A program made the position numbers and the translations under genes. Under the pieces are notes generated by a model that worked only from the letters and a program-made list of their open reading frames with translations, was not told the DNA's origin and ran no database searches. Positions 8,135-17,505 of a stretch of DNA of 64,000 bases are shown here, in pieces. The first letter of the stretch is position 1. Each line of letters begins with the position of its first letter. The stretch is from Anaerosacchariphilus polymeriproducens. Its GTDB lineage: Bacteria; Bacillota; Clostridia; Lachnospirales; Lachnospiraceae. The stretch is from the NCBI RefSeq assembly GCF_003363435.1, contig NZ_QRCT01000050.1, positions 186,001-250,000 of the forward strand. Direction: 5' to 3'.

Positions 8135-10234
8135 ATGCTAAAAAAGGAAACAAATGTTAATTCAAACCCCAGTGAAGATTGGATTGAGATTGTATCTACT
8201 GATGTCAAAGAGAATCAATTGCATATTACAATGACAGAACCAATACAGGAAAATCTTACACAGGTCCGAGTTGGCTTTTGCGTTTCAAATAATGATATGC
8301 TCTGGAGTCGTCAGCTTACGAAAGGTGAGAGGGAATCCGGATTAATAGTTTTGAATTTAAATGATATAGATCTATCAGAAGATTTTAAACATAATATTAG
8401 GATGTTAATCTGTCTTCAAGTACAGCAACAAGATAAAAATCCTGAAATAATATACTTAAAGAATATTAACTTTATTAAAAATAATCCAATTCAAAAATCA
8501 GATAAATATAATAAAACAGCATTTTATGGAGAAGCCATATTGTTAGATGAAGAAGAAAACTCCAAAGTGATAATGCCTTATTATGATTATCCAAATGGTG
8601 ATTTGAAATTAAGCATTGTTGATAGAATGGAAGCAATGAGAGAGAAGTTAGCTGCACGATTGAAGAAATTAAAAATAAAGGGAAGTCACCTTACTTTGGA
8701 AGCAGATTTGGAATTATGTGGTTTTCAAATAAAAGATGTTTATTTAAGATATCGTAGTAAAGTAGAGAAACAAATTGAATCTATGGATTATACAGTAAAT
8801 GAGCAAGGGGAGGATAAGATTAAATTGTCTGCCTCCATCGATTTAAGTCAAATTAAATTTGTACAACTTTATTGGGATGCTTATATTTTAATAGAAAAAG
8901 ATGGGGTTCGCCATGAAATAAAAATAAAGCATAAAGAAAAGAAACTTCGTTTGAAATTCTTTTTATTTGATACATCATATTATACGGAAGATGGTCATGT
9001 AGTTTTTCCTTACTTTGCAAGAGACGGTGGTCTTGTTTTACACTATCGGGAAAAGAGCAAGTACGATGGTTGGAATACTAGGATAAAAGAAGGAATGGTA
9101 CTTTTTATTTATTACTTATTAAAACCTTATTGGAAAAGAAGAAATATTTGGCTCGTATTTGAAAAGTTCAGTGTTATGGCTCAGGATAATGGGTATTATT
9201 TTTTTCAATATTGTATGGAGCAGCTTCCTGAAAAAGAAAAGAAAAATATTTTTTATGTTATAGATAAAGAAGCACCTGATTACGAGAATGTCAAACAATA
9301 TGGAAAACAGGTTCTTCCATTTATGAGTTTTAAACATTGTTTATATTATAAAGCTGCAAAATTGTTTATATCATCAGATACAAAAAATCATGGTTATGCA
9401 TGGAGGTCAAAATTTAGTTTCTTAAAATCTACCGTTCGTAATACTAAGATTGCTTTTTTGCAGCATGGGGTAACGGCTTTTAAACGGGTCCATCCGTTAT
9501 TTGGTAAAAATGGTTCCAGCCCTATGACATATTTTATAGCAACTTCTGAGTATGAAAAAAATATTATTCATAACAATTTTGACTATGACCCTGAGAATAT
9601 ACCGGTTACCGGTTTTGCCAGATGGGATGTTCTGGAAAATAAAGCAAATCCAAATGATAAACAAATTTTACTTATGCCTACATGGCGCTCGTGGATAGAA
9701 GAAGTAGAAGATGAAGTATTTGTACAAAGTGATTATTTTAAAAACTATACGGATTTATTAAATAATCAAAAATTAATGAATTCTTTAAAAAAGAATAAGA
9801 TTCGTCTCGTATTTTATATACATCCCAAGTTTAGAGACTATATGGAGAATTTCAAAGTGAATAATCCAAATGTAACATTAATTCCGTTTGGACAAGAGCC
9901 ATTAAATGAATTAATGATGAAATGTTCTCTTTTAATAACAGATTATTCTAGTGTTGCCTGGGATGTTTATTATTTAGAAAAACCAGTTGTGTTTTACCAG
10001 TTTGATTATGAGAAGTATGAAATAACTCATGGAAGTTATATGGACATGACAAAAGAACTTTTTGGAGAGCGTGTTACAAAAGCTGATGAATTGATTCAAG
10101 TTTTAAATGATTATATAGAGAATAATTTTAAAGAGAAAGATAAGTATAGAGAAATGAGAGATAGTTTTTTTGCTTATCGGGATAATTACAATAGCAAAAG
10201 AATCTATGAATATCTTAAAAGAAAGGTTTTATAG
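8135..10234 (+). CDS. CDP-glycerol glycerophosphotransferase family protein, two-domain (TagF-like)
   Basis: A 699-residue protein with an N-terminal beta-rich region (about residues 1-310) resembling the accessory half of TagF-type polymerases, then the glycerophosphotransferase core. Core motifs are LQHGVTAFKR near residue 442, with HGV in place of the usual HGT, LMPTWRSW, IHPKFRDYM near 563 and LITDYSSVAWDVYY near 601. The ATG at 8135 is chosen because AAGGAG at 8122-8127 sits seven bases upstream; an in-frame ATG at 8072 lies within the preceding gene. It is a clear paralogue of the protein at 12.4 kb. The pair may add alternating or branching polyol-phosphate units (inference). Confidence 0.88.
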   Translation: MLKKETNVNSNPSEDWIEIVSTDVKENQLHITMTEPIQENLTQVRVGFCVSNNDMLWSRQLTKGERESGLIVLNLNDIDLSEDFKHNIRMLICLQVQQQDKNPEIIYLKNINFIKNNPIQKSDKYNKTAFYGEAILLDEEENSKVIMPYYDYPNGDLKLSIVDRMEAMREKLAARLKKLKIKGSHLTLEADLELCGFQIKDVYLRYRSKVEKQIESMDYTVNEQGEDKIKLSASIDLSQIKFVQLYWDAYILIEKDGVRHEIKIKHKEKKLRLKFFLFDTSYYTEDGHVVFPYFARDGGLVLHYREKSKYDGWNTRIKEGMVLFIYYLLKPYWKRRNIWLVFEKFSVMAQDNGYYFFQYCMEQLPEKEKKNIFYVIDKEAPDYENVKQYGKQVLPFMSFKHCLYYKAAKLFISSDTKNHGYAWRSKFSFLKSTVRNTKIAFLQHGVTAFKRVHPLFGKNGSSPMTYFIATSEYEKNIIHNNFDYDPENIPVTGFARWDVLENKANPNDKQILLMPTWRSWIEEVEDEVFVQSDYFKNYTDLLNNQKLMNSLKKNKIRLVFYIHPKFRDYMENFKVNNPNVTLIPFGQEPLNELMMKCSLLITDYSSVAWDVYYLEKPVVFYQFDYEKYEITHGSYMDMTKELFGERVTKADELIQVLNDYIENNFKEKDKYREMRDSFFAYRDNYNSKRIYEYLKRKVL

Positions 10235-10255
10235 TTTCTGGATAAGGGAGAACAT

Positions 10256-12415
10256 ATGACAGGGTTTAAATTAAAAGGCTATCATGTTGTGATGTGTATA
10301 TTAGCAGTCATAATAGCTTATATTACAGCTTGTTCTTTTTTTCATTCGTATGAGTCAAATAAATATCATTATAGTGTAATCGTGTTGGGATTGGTTGTAA
10401 TTTTTGGTGAAATAACTTTCATCATTCTATTTAAAAAGATTTTAGATTGTTCAAATAAGATTTTAAATCTACTGGCAGTTATTTCATTAGTAATCCTTTT
10501 TGGGATACAAATATGGATTGTTTGGGATTTAAAGCCGATTGTATTATCTGATCTGGCTAATGTTTATGCAGAAGCTGTTAATATGCTGAAGAAGAACGGA
10601 GAAATAACAAATACTGGATATTTTTCTTCTTACTCTCATCAAATTCCATTTCTTCTTGTGTTATATCAATTGTTTCGTATAGGTTCTTTTCTGGGAATTA
10701 AAGATTTTGCAGTTTTGGGAGGTATTTTTAATGGCTTACTAATTACACTATCTGTATTCGTTGGATATTTAATTTTGTGTAAATTAAAAGGAAAAAACAT
10801 AGCAATATTTTTTCTTTTGACCTGTATATTTAATCCGGCATTATATTTTTATGTTCCGTATTTTTACTCTGACACGATCTGCATCCCATTTATTATGCTT
10901 ATCATTTACTTTATTGTTTTGATCAAAGAAAAAGAAGATAAAAGTTTGATAAAATATTTCTTATATTTCCTTCTTGGGCTGACAGTTGGTTGGGGGCTAA
11001 AACTAAGAGCCACTGTATTTATCATTGGGTTTGCAGTAATTATCTATTTATTTTTGAAAGAAAATTTTAAAGAATTTTTAAAGTATACAATTATTATCGT
11101 ATTTGGAATGATAGTTGCAATTTCAAGTTATAAAGTATATCAGAAGCAATATGTCCATTTCGATACAGAGGCTAAGATGTTCCCTTGGACACATTATGTA
11201 ATGATGGGAGTGAAGGGAGAAGGCAGATGGAATGAAGAAGATTGGTCCTATACACAAAGTTTAGGTACTAAGGAAGAAAAAACAGCAGGTAATATAAAAG
11301 AAATCAAAAAAAGGGTTGTACAATTGGGCCCCGGTGGCATATTTCACTTAGTTAAAAACAAAATTCGTTTGACATGGTCCAGTGGGACGCATGCTTTTAA
11401 AATGTATATTAAGGGGTTGAATAATGACTCTTTGGTATTGAAATATATGGTGGAACATAACAGAGTCTTTATTTATTGGTGTCAGAGTTTCCAATGTTTA
11501 ATGATGGTGTTGTTATTAACCGGTCTGTTTTATCAGATATTAAAAAAACAAATTGATATATTCAGTATTATGTTTCTTTCAATTTTTGGTGCAGTACTAT
11601 TTTATATTTTTTGGGAAGTAAGACCAAGATATAGTGTATTTCTAATTTTGATTATGCATATACTTATGATTTTAGGTCAAGAGGTGGTTTATAAAATAAA
11701 AGGTCAAGAGCAGATAAATTGTAAAATACCTATTGCTAAAAGCAAAAAAGTGTTACGTGTACCGAAAACAGTTAGAAAGAAAGTGGTAATATTAGGTGTG
11801 TTTGGCATTGTTTTTAGTGTGATTTTAATTGGAATAAATTTCACAAAATATACAAAAACGAAGAAATTGGTATATAATTATTGTGTGAAGCAAAAAATGG
11901 TCAAAAGTCCTCTTATAAGAAGTATAAAAAAAGGTGATACTTTTATACAGACGTTTAATGCCAGTAAAGATTTTCGGTATATTGAAATTAAATTTGTAAA
12001 TAAAAATAAAAATGTAAATGCACAATATAAAGTAGAACTATTGAAGAACAATGGCGATTTATTATCAGAAAATATAATTTCAGCAGCTGATTTAGATGAA
12101 TCAGGCTACGCAAAGATGAAATTCAAAACAGTAAAGCCCAAAAAAGAAGAGAAATACAAAATTATAATCTGCTCATATAATGCAACGAAAAAAAATTCAC
12201 TAGGGTTAGGTGGATGCTCTTTTGGGGAAGGTTACCATATAGTAAAAGGTGGACAAGCATTGCTTAATGGAAAGGAATTAAAAGGCGATTTGGCATTTAA
12301 AGTTTATGATAAACTAGCGAAACCTTATTTTACAAAATTGGGATACATATTATTAAGTATAATCTTAATTGGAGCGGAAGTGATCATACTAAATTTGTAT
12401 ATAAGAAAAGGATGA
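10256..12415 (+). CDS. Large polytopic membrane protein, GT-C/GT39-like glycosyltransferase candidate
   Basis: A 719-residue integral membrane protein with about ten or more hydrophobic helices, then a soluble, presumably extracytoplasmic region (roughly residues 540-690) and a final helix. The first long outer loop carries an acidic residue in VLSDLANVYAEA, the position where GT-C enzymes of the GT39/PMT type keep their catalytic Asp. This suggests it uses a lipid-linked sugar to decorate a polymer outside the membrane. It lies between two TagF-like genes with short gaps, so the acceptor may be the exported polyol-phosphate chain. Function is inferred from topology, and no decisive motif is visible. 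Confidence 0.6.
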   Translation: MTGFKLKGYHVVMCILAVIIAYITACSFFHSYESNKYHYSVIVLGLVVIFGEITFIILFKKILDCSNKILNLLAVISLVILFGIQIWIVWDLKPIVLSDLANVYAEAVNMLKKNGEITNTGYFSSYSHQIPFLLVLYQLFRIGSFLGIKDFAVLGGIFNGLLITLSVFVGYLILCKLKGKNIAIFFLLTCIFNPALYFYVPYFYSDTICIPFIMLIIYFIVLIKEKEDKSLIKYFLYFLLGLTVGWGLKLRATVFIIGFAVIIYLFLKENFKEFLKYTIIIVFGMIVAISSYKVYQKQYVHFDTEAKMFPWTHYVMMGVKGEGRWNEEDWSYTQSLGTKEEKTAGNIKEIKKRVVQLGPGGIFHLVKNKIRLTWSSGTHAFKMYIKGLNNDSLVLKYMVEHNRVFIYWCQSFQCLMMVLLLTGLFYQILKKQIDIFSIMFLSIFGAVLFYIFWEVRPRYSVFLILIMHILMILGQEVVYKIKGQEQINCKIPIAKSKKVLRVPKTVRKKVVILGVFGIVFSVILIGINFTKYTKTKKLVYNYCVKQKMVKSPLIRSIKKGDTFIQTFNASKDFRYIEIKFVNKNKNVNAQYKVELLKNNGDLLSENIISAADLDESGYAKMKFKTVKPKKEEKYKIIICSYNATKKNSLGLGGCSFGEGYHIVKGGQALLNGKELKGDLAFKVYDKLAKPYFTKLGYILLSIILIGAEVIILNLYIRKG

Positions 12416-12422
12416 AAGAAAA

Positions 12423-14567
12423 ATGGAACAAAAGGATAATGTAACAGTTGATTTAGGACATCAGAATCAAAAAAAATTTTACAAAGAACTTGAAACCCAA
12501 ATCAGAACAGCAAAAAAAGAAAAATTATTTTTGAAAAATACAGTAATTCAAGATAATAACATAACAATTGAAATTGAAGGTGATGAACTTTCCGGTTTTG
12601 ATAAATTAGAATTATTACTTTCTCAAAAAAACGGAGATATCTTATGGACAGAGACGATTGACTTTAATCAGGTAGTTAGTGGAACGATAACGGTTGACTT
12701 AAATAAGTTTGTAAAAACATTTTTCAAATCTCAGTATTCTAAATGGTCGGTAGACATATTAGGATTAAAGAAGAAAGAGAGCTTCCTATTTTCCATGAAA
12801 AAGGAATCAAAAGATAAAGAAGTAGATCTGCGAAACAAAAGCGAATCATTGATTGGTTATTTCGGTGATGGGGAATTTGAAAAGGTTTGTTGGTGTATGT
12901 ATGGGTATTATAATAGATATAATACACTTTTATTTGATGTGAATTATAAATTTAAGTCTTACACACAGTTTGTCCAGGGAGAAGTTAGGAAAGTTACGAT
13001 TTCCGGTGGAAGGATAAAAATAAATGCTGAATTAGAAGACTGTGGCATGAAACCGATTGGAATGATAGGACGACGTAGATTGACCAAAGCAGTCGATTTA
13101 AATGGGATTAAATTTAATTGCAAAGTGAAGCAAAAAGATACGGTCACTTACATTACAGGAGAATTAGATTTATCAGAATTTGAATTTACTTCAGATTACA
13201 TAGATATATTTCTACTTGTAGAAAAAGACGGTTTTGTTTATGACTTGTTTTTAAACACAAAAAACAAACGTATTAATAAAAAATTCCAAAAATTATTCCG
13301 ACCAATCCATTATAAAATAGATGAAGAAAATATATTATTCCCTTACACAACAGTAAGCAGCAATCTGGCTTTTGATTGCAGAAAGATTGCGCCATATGAC
13401 AAATTTGCATTTCGATTGAAAGAAAGAATTGCCAGAGTTATTTTTAGAATTTTAAAGAAAAAAATGGAACAAAAAAATATAATGCTAGTTTATGAAAAAT
13501 ATTGTGAGGCGGCACAAGAAAACGGGTTTTACTTTTTCCAATACTGTATGGAAAATGGTATGGAAAAATATATGAAGAAAGAAATTTATTTTGTGATTGA
13601 CTATAATTCGTCGCAATATGAAAATGTAAAACAATATGGAAATAGAGTATTAAATTATTTAAGTATTAAACATATGGTTTATCTGCAGGGGGCAAAACTA
13701 CTAGTCTCATCAGAGACAAAGAGTCATAGTTATGTCAGACGCAGTAACGCTACTTCAATTAGAAGAAGACTGGATAATACCCCTTCGGTATTTTTACAGC
13801 ACGGAGTTATTGCATTCAAGCAGTTGCCATTTATGATTAAAAGCAATCGAAACAGCAGAACGAACTTATTTATAACATCTTCATTTATTGAAAAAGGTAT
13901 TATATTAGATAAATTTGAATATGACGAAAATGAAGTTGCAGTAACAGGCCTGGCACGCTGGGATTTGATTGAAGATAAATCAGATACCTGCCGTGAAATT
14001 CTCCTAATGCCAACATGGAGAAGAGATTTAGAGGAGGTTTCAGACGAAGAATTTCAAGAGAGTGAATATTTTCTGCAATATATGCACTTACTAAATTCTG
14101 AACGACTTTATACAATATTAGAACAAAATAATCTTCATCTTAATTTTTATATTCATCCACAATTAAGACGTTTTATAGGTAAATTCTCCAGTACACATCC
14201 AAATATTCATTTAATTCCATTTGGTGAGGAACCTCTGAATGAATTGATTATGCGTTGTTCCTTGATGATAACGGACTATTCAAGTGCAATCTGGGATGTC
14301 TACTATCAAGGAAAACCGGCTTTATTTTATCAGTTTGATTTTAATGAATATAATTATTCTCAAGGAAGTTATTTCGATTTGGAAACAGAATTATTTGGTG
14401 ATGTATCCTATAAGCAAGAAGATTTACTTGCCAGGATAGAAGAAATGATAACGAGAGAATTTAAAGAGAAAGAAGAGTATGCAAAGTTAAGAGAAGAGTA
14501 TCTGCCTTATATTGATCATAATAATCGAAAGAGGACTTGTGATGCAATATTAAAGGCAGGATTGTAG
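12423..14567 (+). CDS. CDP-glycerol glycerophosphotransferase family protein, two-domain (TagF-like)
   Basis: A 714-residue paralogue of the gene at 8135 with the same layout: an N-terminal beta-rich region (about 1-320) and a C-terminal transferase core. Core motifs are FLQHGVIAFKQ near residue 458, LMPTWRRDLEE, IHPQLRRF near 577, FGEEPLNELIMRCS and MITDYSSAIWDVYY near 616. The HGV variant is shared with its paralogue and absent from the shorter family members, so the two form a subgroup. It would act at the inner membrane face on a lipid-linked chain. It is co-directional with close spacing to both neighbours. Confidence 0.88.
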   Translation: MEQKDNVTVDLGHQNQKKFYKELETQIRTAKKEKLFLKNTVIQDNNITIEIEGDELSGFDKLELLLSQKNGDILWTETIDFNQVVSGTITVDLNKFVKTFFKSQYSKWSVDILGLKKKESFLFSMKKESKDKEVDLRNKSESLIGYFGDGEFEKVCWCMYGYYNRYNTLLFDVNYKFKSYTQFVQGEVRKVTISGGRIKINAELEDCGMKPIGMIGRRRLTKAVDLNGIKFNCKVKQKDTVTYITGELDLSEFEFTSDYIDIFLLVEKDGFVYDLFLNTKNKRINKKFQKLFRPIHYKIDEENILFPYTTVSSNLAFDCRKIAPYDKFAFRLKERIARVIFRILKKKMEQKNIMLVYEKYCEAAQENGFYFFQYCMENGMEKYMKKEIYFVIDYNSSQYENVKQYGNRVLNYLSIKHMVYLQGAKLLVSSETKSHSYVRRSNATSIRRRLDNTPSVFLQHGVIAFKQLPFMIKSNRNSRTNLFITSSFIEKGIILDKFEYDENEVAVTGLARWDLIEDKSDTCREILLMPTWRRDLEEVSDEEFQESEYFLQYMHLLNSERLYTILEQNNLHLNFYIHPQLRRFIGKFSSTHPNIHLIPFGEEPLNELIMRCSLMITDYSSAIWDVYYQGKPALFYQFDFNEYNYSQGSYFDLETELFGDVSYKQEDLLARIEEMITREFKEKEEYAKLREEYLPYIDHNNRKRTCDAILKAGL

Positions 14568-14581
14568 AAAGGCAGTTAAAA

Positions 14582-16030
14582 ATGGAGCTTTTACAAAGAG
14601 GATATATTATAATACTTTCGCCATTTATTCCGATATCCAATAAATTAAATAAAACAGTTAAAAAAATCTGCATAATATTATGCGTTGCGATTATTAGTCT
14701 AATAGGTTGTATCTATTCAGTGGTCGGTCATGATGATATTAATCATAAATATGCGATGGCATATGGAAGTGTACTATTTTTGATTTTAATTTTCATATCA
14801 TTACCTTCACAGCTTAAAATTGTAAGGTGGAGACTCAGTTATGGAATCTTATGGATACTATTTTGTTCTTATTTAATTCTTTCAGACTTCTTGGTCAAAA
14901 AGCAAGAACCTTATTTGGGCTGGCTTTTATTAATCGGATTTACGATGTTCTTTTTTGTGATGCACAATTACCAGGATAAGGAATTTATCTGGCAGGGTAT
15001 ATTTGGCGGTATAAAATTGTTTTACTTTTTATCTTTAATTTTTTCAATATTATTTCGTACTTATGATCCTGCTTATCGGTATATGGGACCATTTAATAAT
15101 CCAAATAAATTGGGCATGTTCTTAATTATAGTGGTAGTCATCTTTTTGTATGAAATTGATCAATATTTTCAAGGAAGTATCTCATACAAAAAGCTGCTTT
15201 TATCTTTGGCAGGTTTATCATCTTGCGTATATCTGCTATTAATAGCAAAAGCCAGAACTTCATTAATTGCTTGTTTAATACCGATTTTGATCTGGTTTAT
15301 TTTCAGAGTAGTTCAAAGAGTATTTTGTTTAAATAAAGAAATGGGCAAGAGATTATTTATTTTGACCGGCAGCAGCATTTTAATGTTTATTTTCATTTGC
15401 TTTACTCTGCAAAAAGCTTTTCAGATTATGCCTCAAGTTGTAGATCATCCAATAAAATTTAAAAATGATACGTTTGAAAAAAGAGATAGTTTTATTGGAA
15501 TGAATACGGTTGTATATGCCAAAGATAAAGAAGAACAGAATTTGGTCCAGGATAAAGAGCAATTTGTAGCGAAAACAAAGGAAGAGAATATACTTTCCAA
15601 TTTTTTTAGGGAAATACAAAATATTCCTGGAATGTATAGTATAACTAGTGGCAGAATTGGCTGTTATCGTCTTTATTCAACTAAATTGAATAAATTTGGG
15701 CATGAGAAACAGAATATAAAATCAATAGATGGAATTAGATTTGGACATGCTCATAATAATTTAATTCAAATCGGATATGATTACGGTATTCCTGCAATGA
15801 TATTATATTTTTTACTGACAGTATATTTAGGAATTCTTTTGTTAAGAAGAATGTATTTAGAAAAAACATCTATTTCCGTATTTTGCTTTTTATTTTTTGT
15901 TGGATTTTTCCTAGGTACAATTTCTGAAATGATGTTGGTTCCGTTCCAGTATATAACGGTTTTTGGATTCTGGTTATTATGTGGGGAAGGTCTTTACGCT
16001 AGAGAGCCTGAGTATAGTGGAAAATGTTGA
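14582..16030 (+). CDS. O-antigen ligase/polymerase family membrane protein (Wzy_C type)
   Basis: A 482-residue polytopic protein with about ten to twelve helices and one large extracytoplasmic loop (about residues 285-395). The loop ends with FGHAHNNLIQIGYDYG, the His-rich HNxxL signature of the O-antigen ligase/Wzy family (PF04932-like), and AKARTSL occurs before it. Such proteins polymerise or ligate undecaprenyl-linked repeat units outside the membrane. A second polymerase-like protein lies at 27.5 kb, so one may be a polymerase and the other a ligase attaching polymer to the wall or to another glycan. Which is which cannot be read from sequence. Confidence 0.8.
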   Translation: MELLQRGYIIILSPFIPISNKLNKTVKKICIILCVAIISLIGCIYSVVGHDDINHKYAMAYGSVLFLILIFISLPSQLKIVRWRLSYGILWILFCSYLILSDFLVKKQEPYLGWLLLIGFTMFFFVMHNYQDKEFIWQGIFGGIKLFYFLSLIFSILFRTYDPAYRYMGPFNNPNKLGMFLIIVVVIFLYEIDQYFQGSISYKKLLLSLAGLSSCVYLLLIAKARTSLIACLIPILIWFIFRVVQRVFCLNKEMGKRLFILTGSSILMFIFICFTLQKAFQIMPQVVDHPIKFKNDTFEKRDSFIGMNTVVYAKDKEEQNLVQDKEQFVAKTKEENILSNFFREIQNIPGMYSITSGRIGCYRLYSTKLNKFGHEKQNIKSIDGIRFGHAHNNLIQIGYDYGIPAMILYFLLTVYLGILLLRRMYLEKTSISVFCFLFFVGFFLGTISEMMLVPFQYITVFGFWLLCGEGLYAREPEYSGKC

Positions 16031-16055
16031 AATATGGTAATTTATGTGTTAGTAT
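16027..16055 (+). promoter_or_regulatory. Putative sigma-A promoter before the Wzz-like gene
   Basis: TTGAAA at 16027-16032 and TAGTAT at 16050-16055 are separated by 17 bases, with an extended TGT directly before the -10. It overlaps the end of the ligase/polymerase gene and lies just upstream of a strong AAGGAGG ribosome site. It could start a separate transcript for the chain-length and amino-sugar genes. Confidence 0.5.
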
Positions 16056-16081
16056 GTAAGATGTTAAAATAAGGAGGAATT

Positions 16082-16879
16082 ATGAGTAAGTTTGAATATC
16101 CAATTAGAGAGATTGATTTGAGTGAATTATTTAAATATTTAATGAAAAATTTGGCATGGATTATTTTGGGGACCGGTTTGATTGGTGCAGCTTTTATGGC
16201 TTTACAGACTTCAAGAGAGGTCATTGAAGAACCGAAAAGCAATTTATATACCGCTAGTTCTATGATATACGTGAAAAATAATTTGGAAAACATGCCGGAG
16301 CAAGAAGGCGTAGCTATGGATTATACCGGTATTATGATCAGTAATGATGTGGTTCAATCAGTAATAGAAACATGTGATTTGGAAATGCAATATAAAGAGT
16401 TTATCAGCAAATTAAGATTATATAACCACGGTGTAGGATATCAGGTCATATCCATTGATTTTAATTATTACAAGAAAAAAGATGCAAAAAAAATTGTAGA
16501 TATTTATACGGACAAATGTATTGAAAAATTAAAGTCAGTTACCGGGAATAATAATATCTCTATAATTGATAAAGCCTATGTATATGAACAAATGTCTGCG
16601 TCAGAAGAGGCTTCACTTGGTACCGGAATTCGTCCGGCTGAAGGAGAGCAAATTTTAGAATCAAATATCGGAAAATATATTGTTATAGGTGCATTCATAG
16701 GATTTGTTCTTATGAGTGGTATTTATGTTTTAATATATATTTTTGATAGTAGTATTAAAAACAAGACTGAGACTGAGAGATATTTGCAAGTACCTGTTAT
16801 AGGTGAAATAATGGATGAAACCAGAAAACAAGGTGTATCAAGATGTTTTTTTAGATATAAAAGACGTTTTCATTATTAA
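16082..16879 (+). CDS. Wzz/CapA/YveK-like chain-length determinant protein
   Basis: A 265-residue membrane adaptor with two transmembrane helices (about residues 22-42 and 198-222) flanking an extracytoplasmic loop, the topology of Gram-positive CpsC/CapA/YveK proteins. These set polymer length and activate a partner tyrosine kinase. The short cytoplasmic tail after the second helix contains a YLQVPVIGEIMDE segment like the usual ExxLxxPVLG motif. A strong AAGGAGGAAT site precedes the ATG. Directly downstream is the ATPase partner, itself unusual in lacking a tyrosine tail. Confidence 0.85.
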   Translation: MSKFEYPIREIDLSELFKYLMKNLAWIILGTGLIGAAFMALQTSREVIEEPKSNLYTASSMIYVKNNLENMPEQEGVAMDYTGIMISNDVVQSVIETCDLEMQYKEFISKLRLYNHGVGYQVISIDFNYYKKKDAKKIVDIYTDKCIEKLKSVTGNNNISIIDKAYVYEQMSASEEASLGTGIRPAEGEQILESNIGKYIVIGAFIGFVLMSGIYVLIYIFDSSIKNKTETERYLQVPVIGEIMDETRKQGVSRCFFRYKRRFHY

Positions 16880-16897
16880 GATGGAGTGCAGACTATT

Positions 16898-17482
16898 ATG
16901 AGTATATTTAGAAACAAAGAAAAAGTATCAAGAAAAAATAAAGAAGTAGTGAATTCAGTGAAAGCACTGATTTATTCCAAAAAAGATATGAAAATATTTG
17001 GGATTACCAGTTGCATGTTACTGGAAGGAAAGACTACGATTGCAAAAAAAATTGCTTCTTCTATTACGGAAGATAACAAAAAAGTTCTATATCTAGATTT
17101 GGATATTAGGAATGCAAAAGGAAACCAAAAAGGAATTGCAGAGGTGACTGCAAGGTCAGTTGAACTGCAAGAATGTATTGTGCATGAGGAGCATTTTGAA
17201 TATTTGGCTGGTGGAAAGTGTGAAAGTATCACAGGTTTGTTAGCAAGTTTCGAATTTGTTGATATTATGGCGCAATTGAAACAGATTTATGATTATATTA
17301 TCGTAGATACACCACAATTGTATGAGTTTATGGATGCAGTACAGATTGCGGATGTATGCGATGGTATGATTATGGTATTAGAACCTTATGTCGTACCTTA
17401 CAAAATGGCAGTGGATTGCAAAAGAAAACTGGAAAATGCTTCCACACCTATTATAGGTGTTGTTATGAATAAGGCAGATTAA
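16898..17482 (+). CDS. CpsD/CapB-like P-loop ATPase (BY-kinase relative lacking tyrosine tail)
   Basis: A 194-residue cytoplasmic partner of the Wzz-like protein. The P-loop reads LLEGKTTIAKK, a degenerate version of the usual PGEGKST. Walker A' is VLYLDLDIRNAK and Walker B is YIIVDTPQ. The chain ends at VVMNKAD, where bacterial tyrosine kinases continue into a tyrosine-rich, autophosphorylated tail; none is present, so control by a CpsD-type phosphotyrosine switch looks unlikely. I use the ATG at 16898, eleven bases after GGAG, rather than the GTG at 16886 that overlaps that site. Whether it still hydrolyses ATP is open. Confidence 0.8.
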   Translation: MSIFRNKEKVSRKNKEVVNSVKALIYSKKDMKIFGITSCMLLEGKTTIAKKIASSITEDNKKVLYLDLDIRNAKGNQKGIAEVTARSVELQECIVHEEHFEYLAGGKCESITGLLASFEFVDIMAQLKQIYDYIIVDTPQLYEFMDAVQIADVCDGMIMVLEPYVVPYKMAVDCKRKLENASTPIIGVVMNKAD

Positions 17483-17505
17483 TATCAGAAAAGAGGAAAT
17501 AAAAA

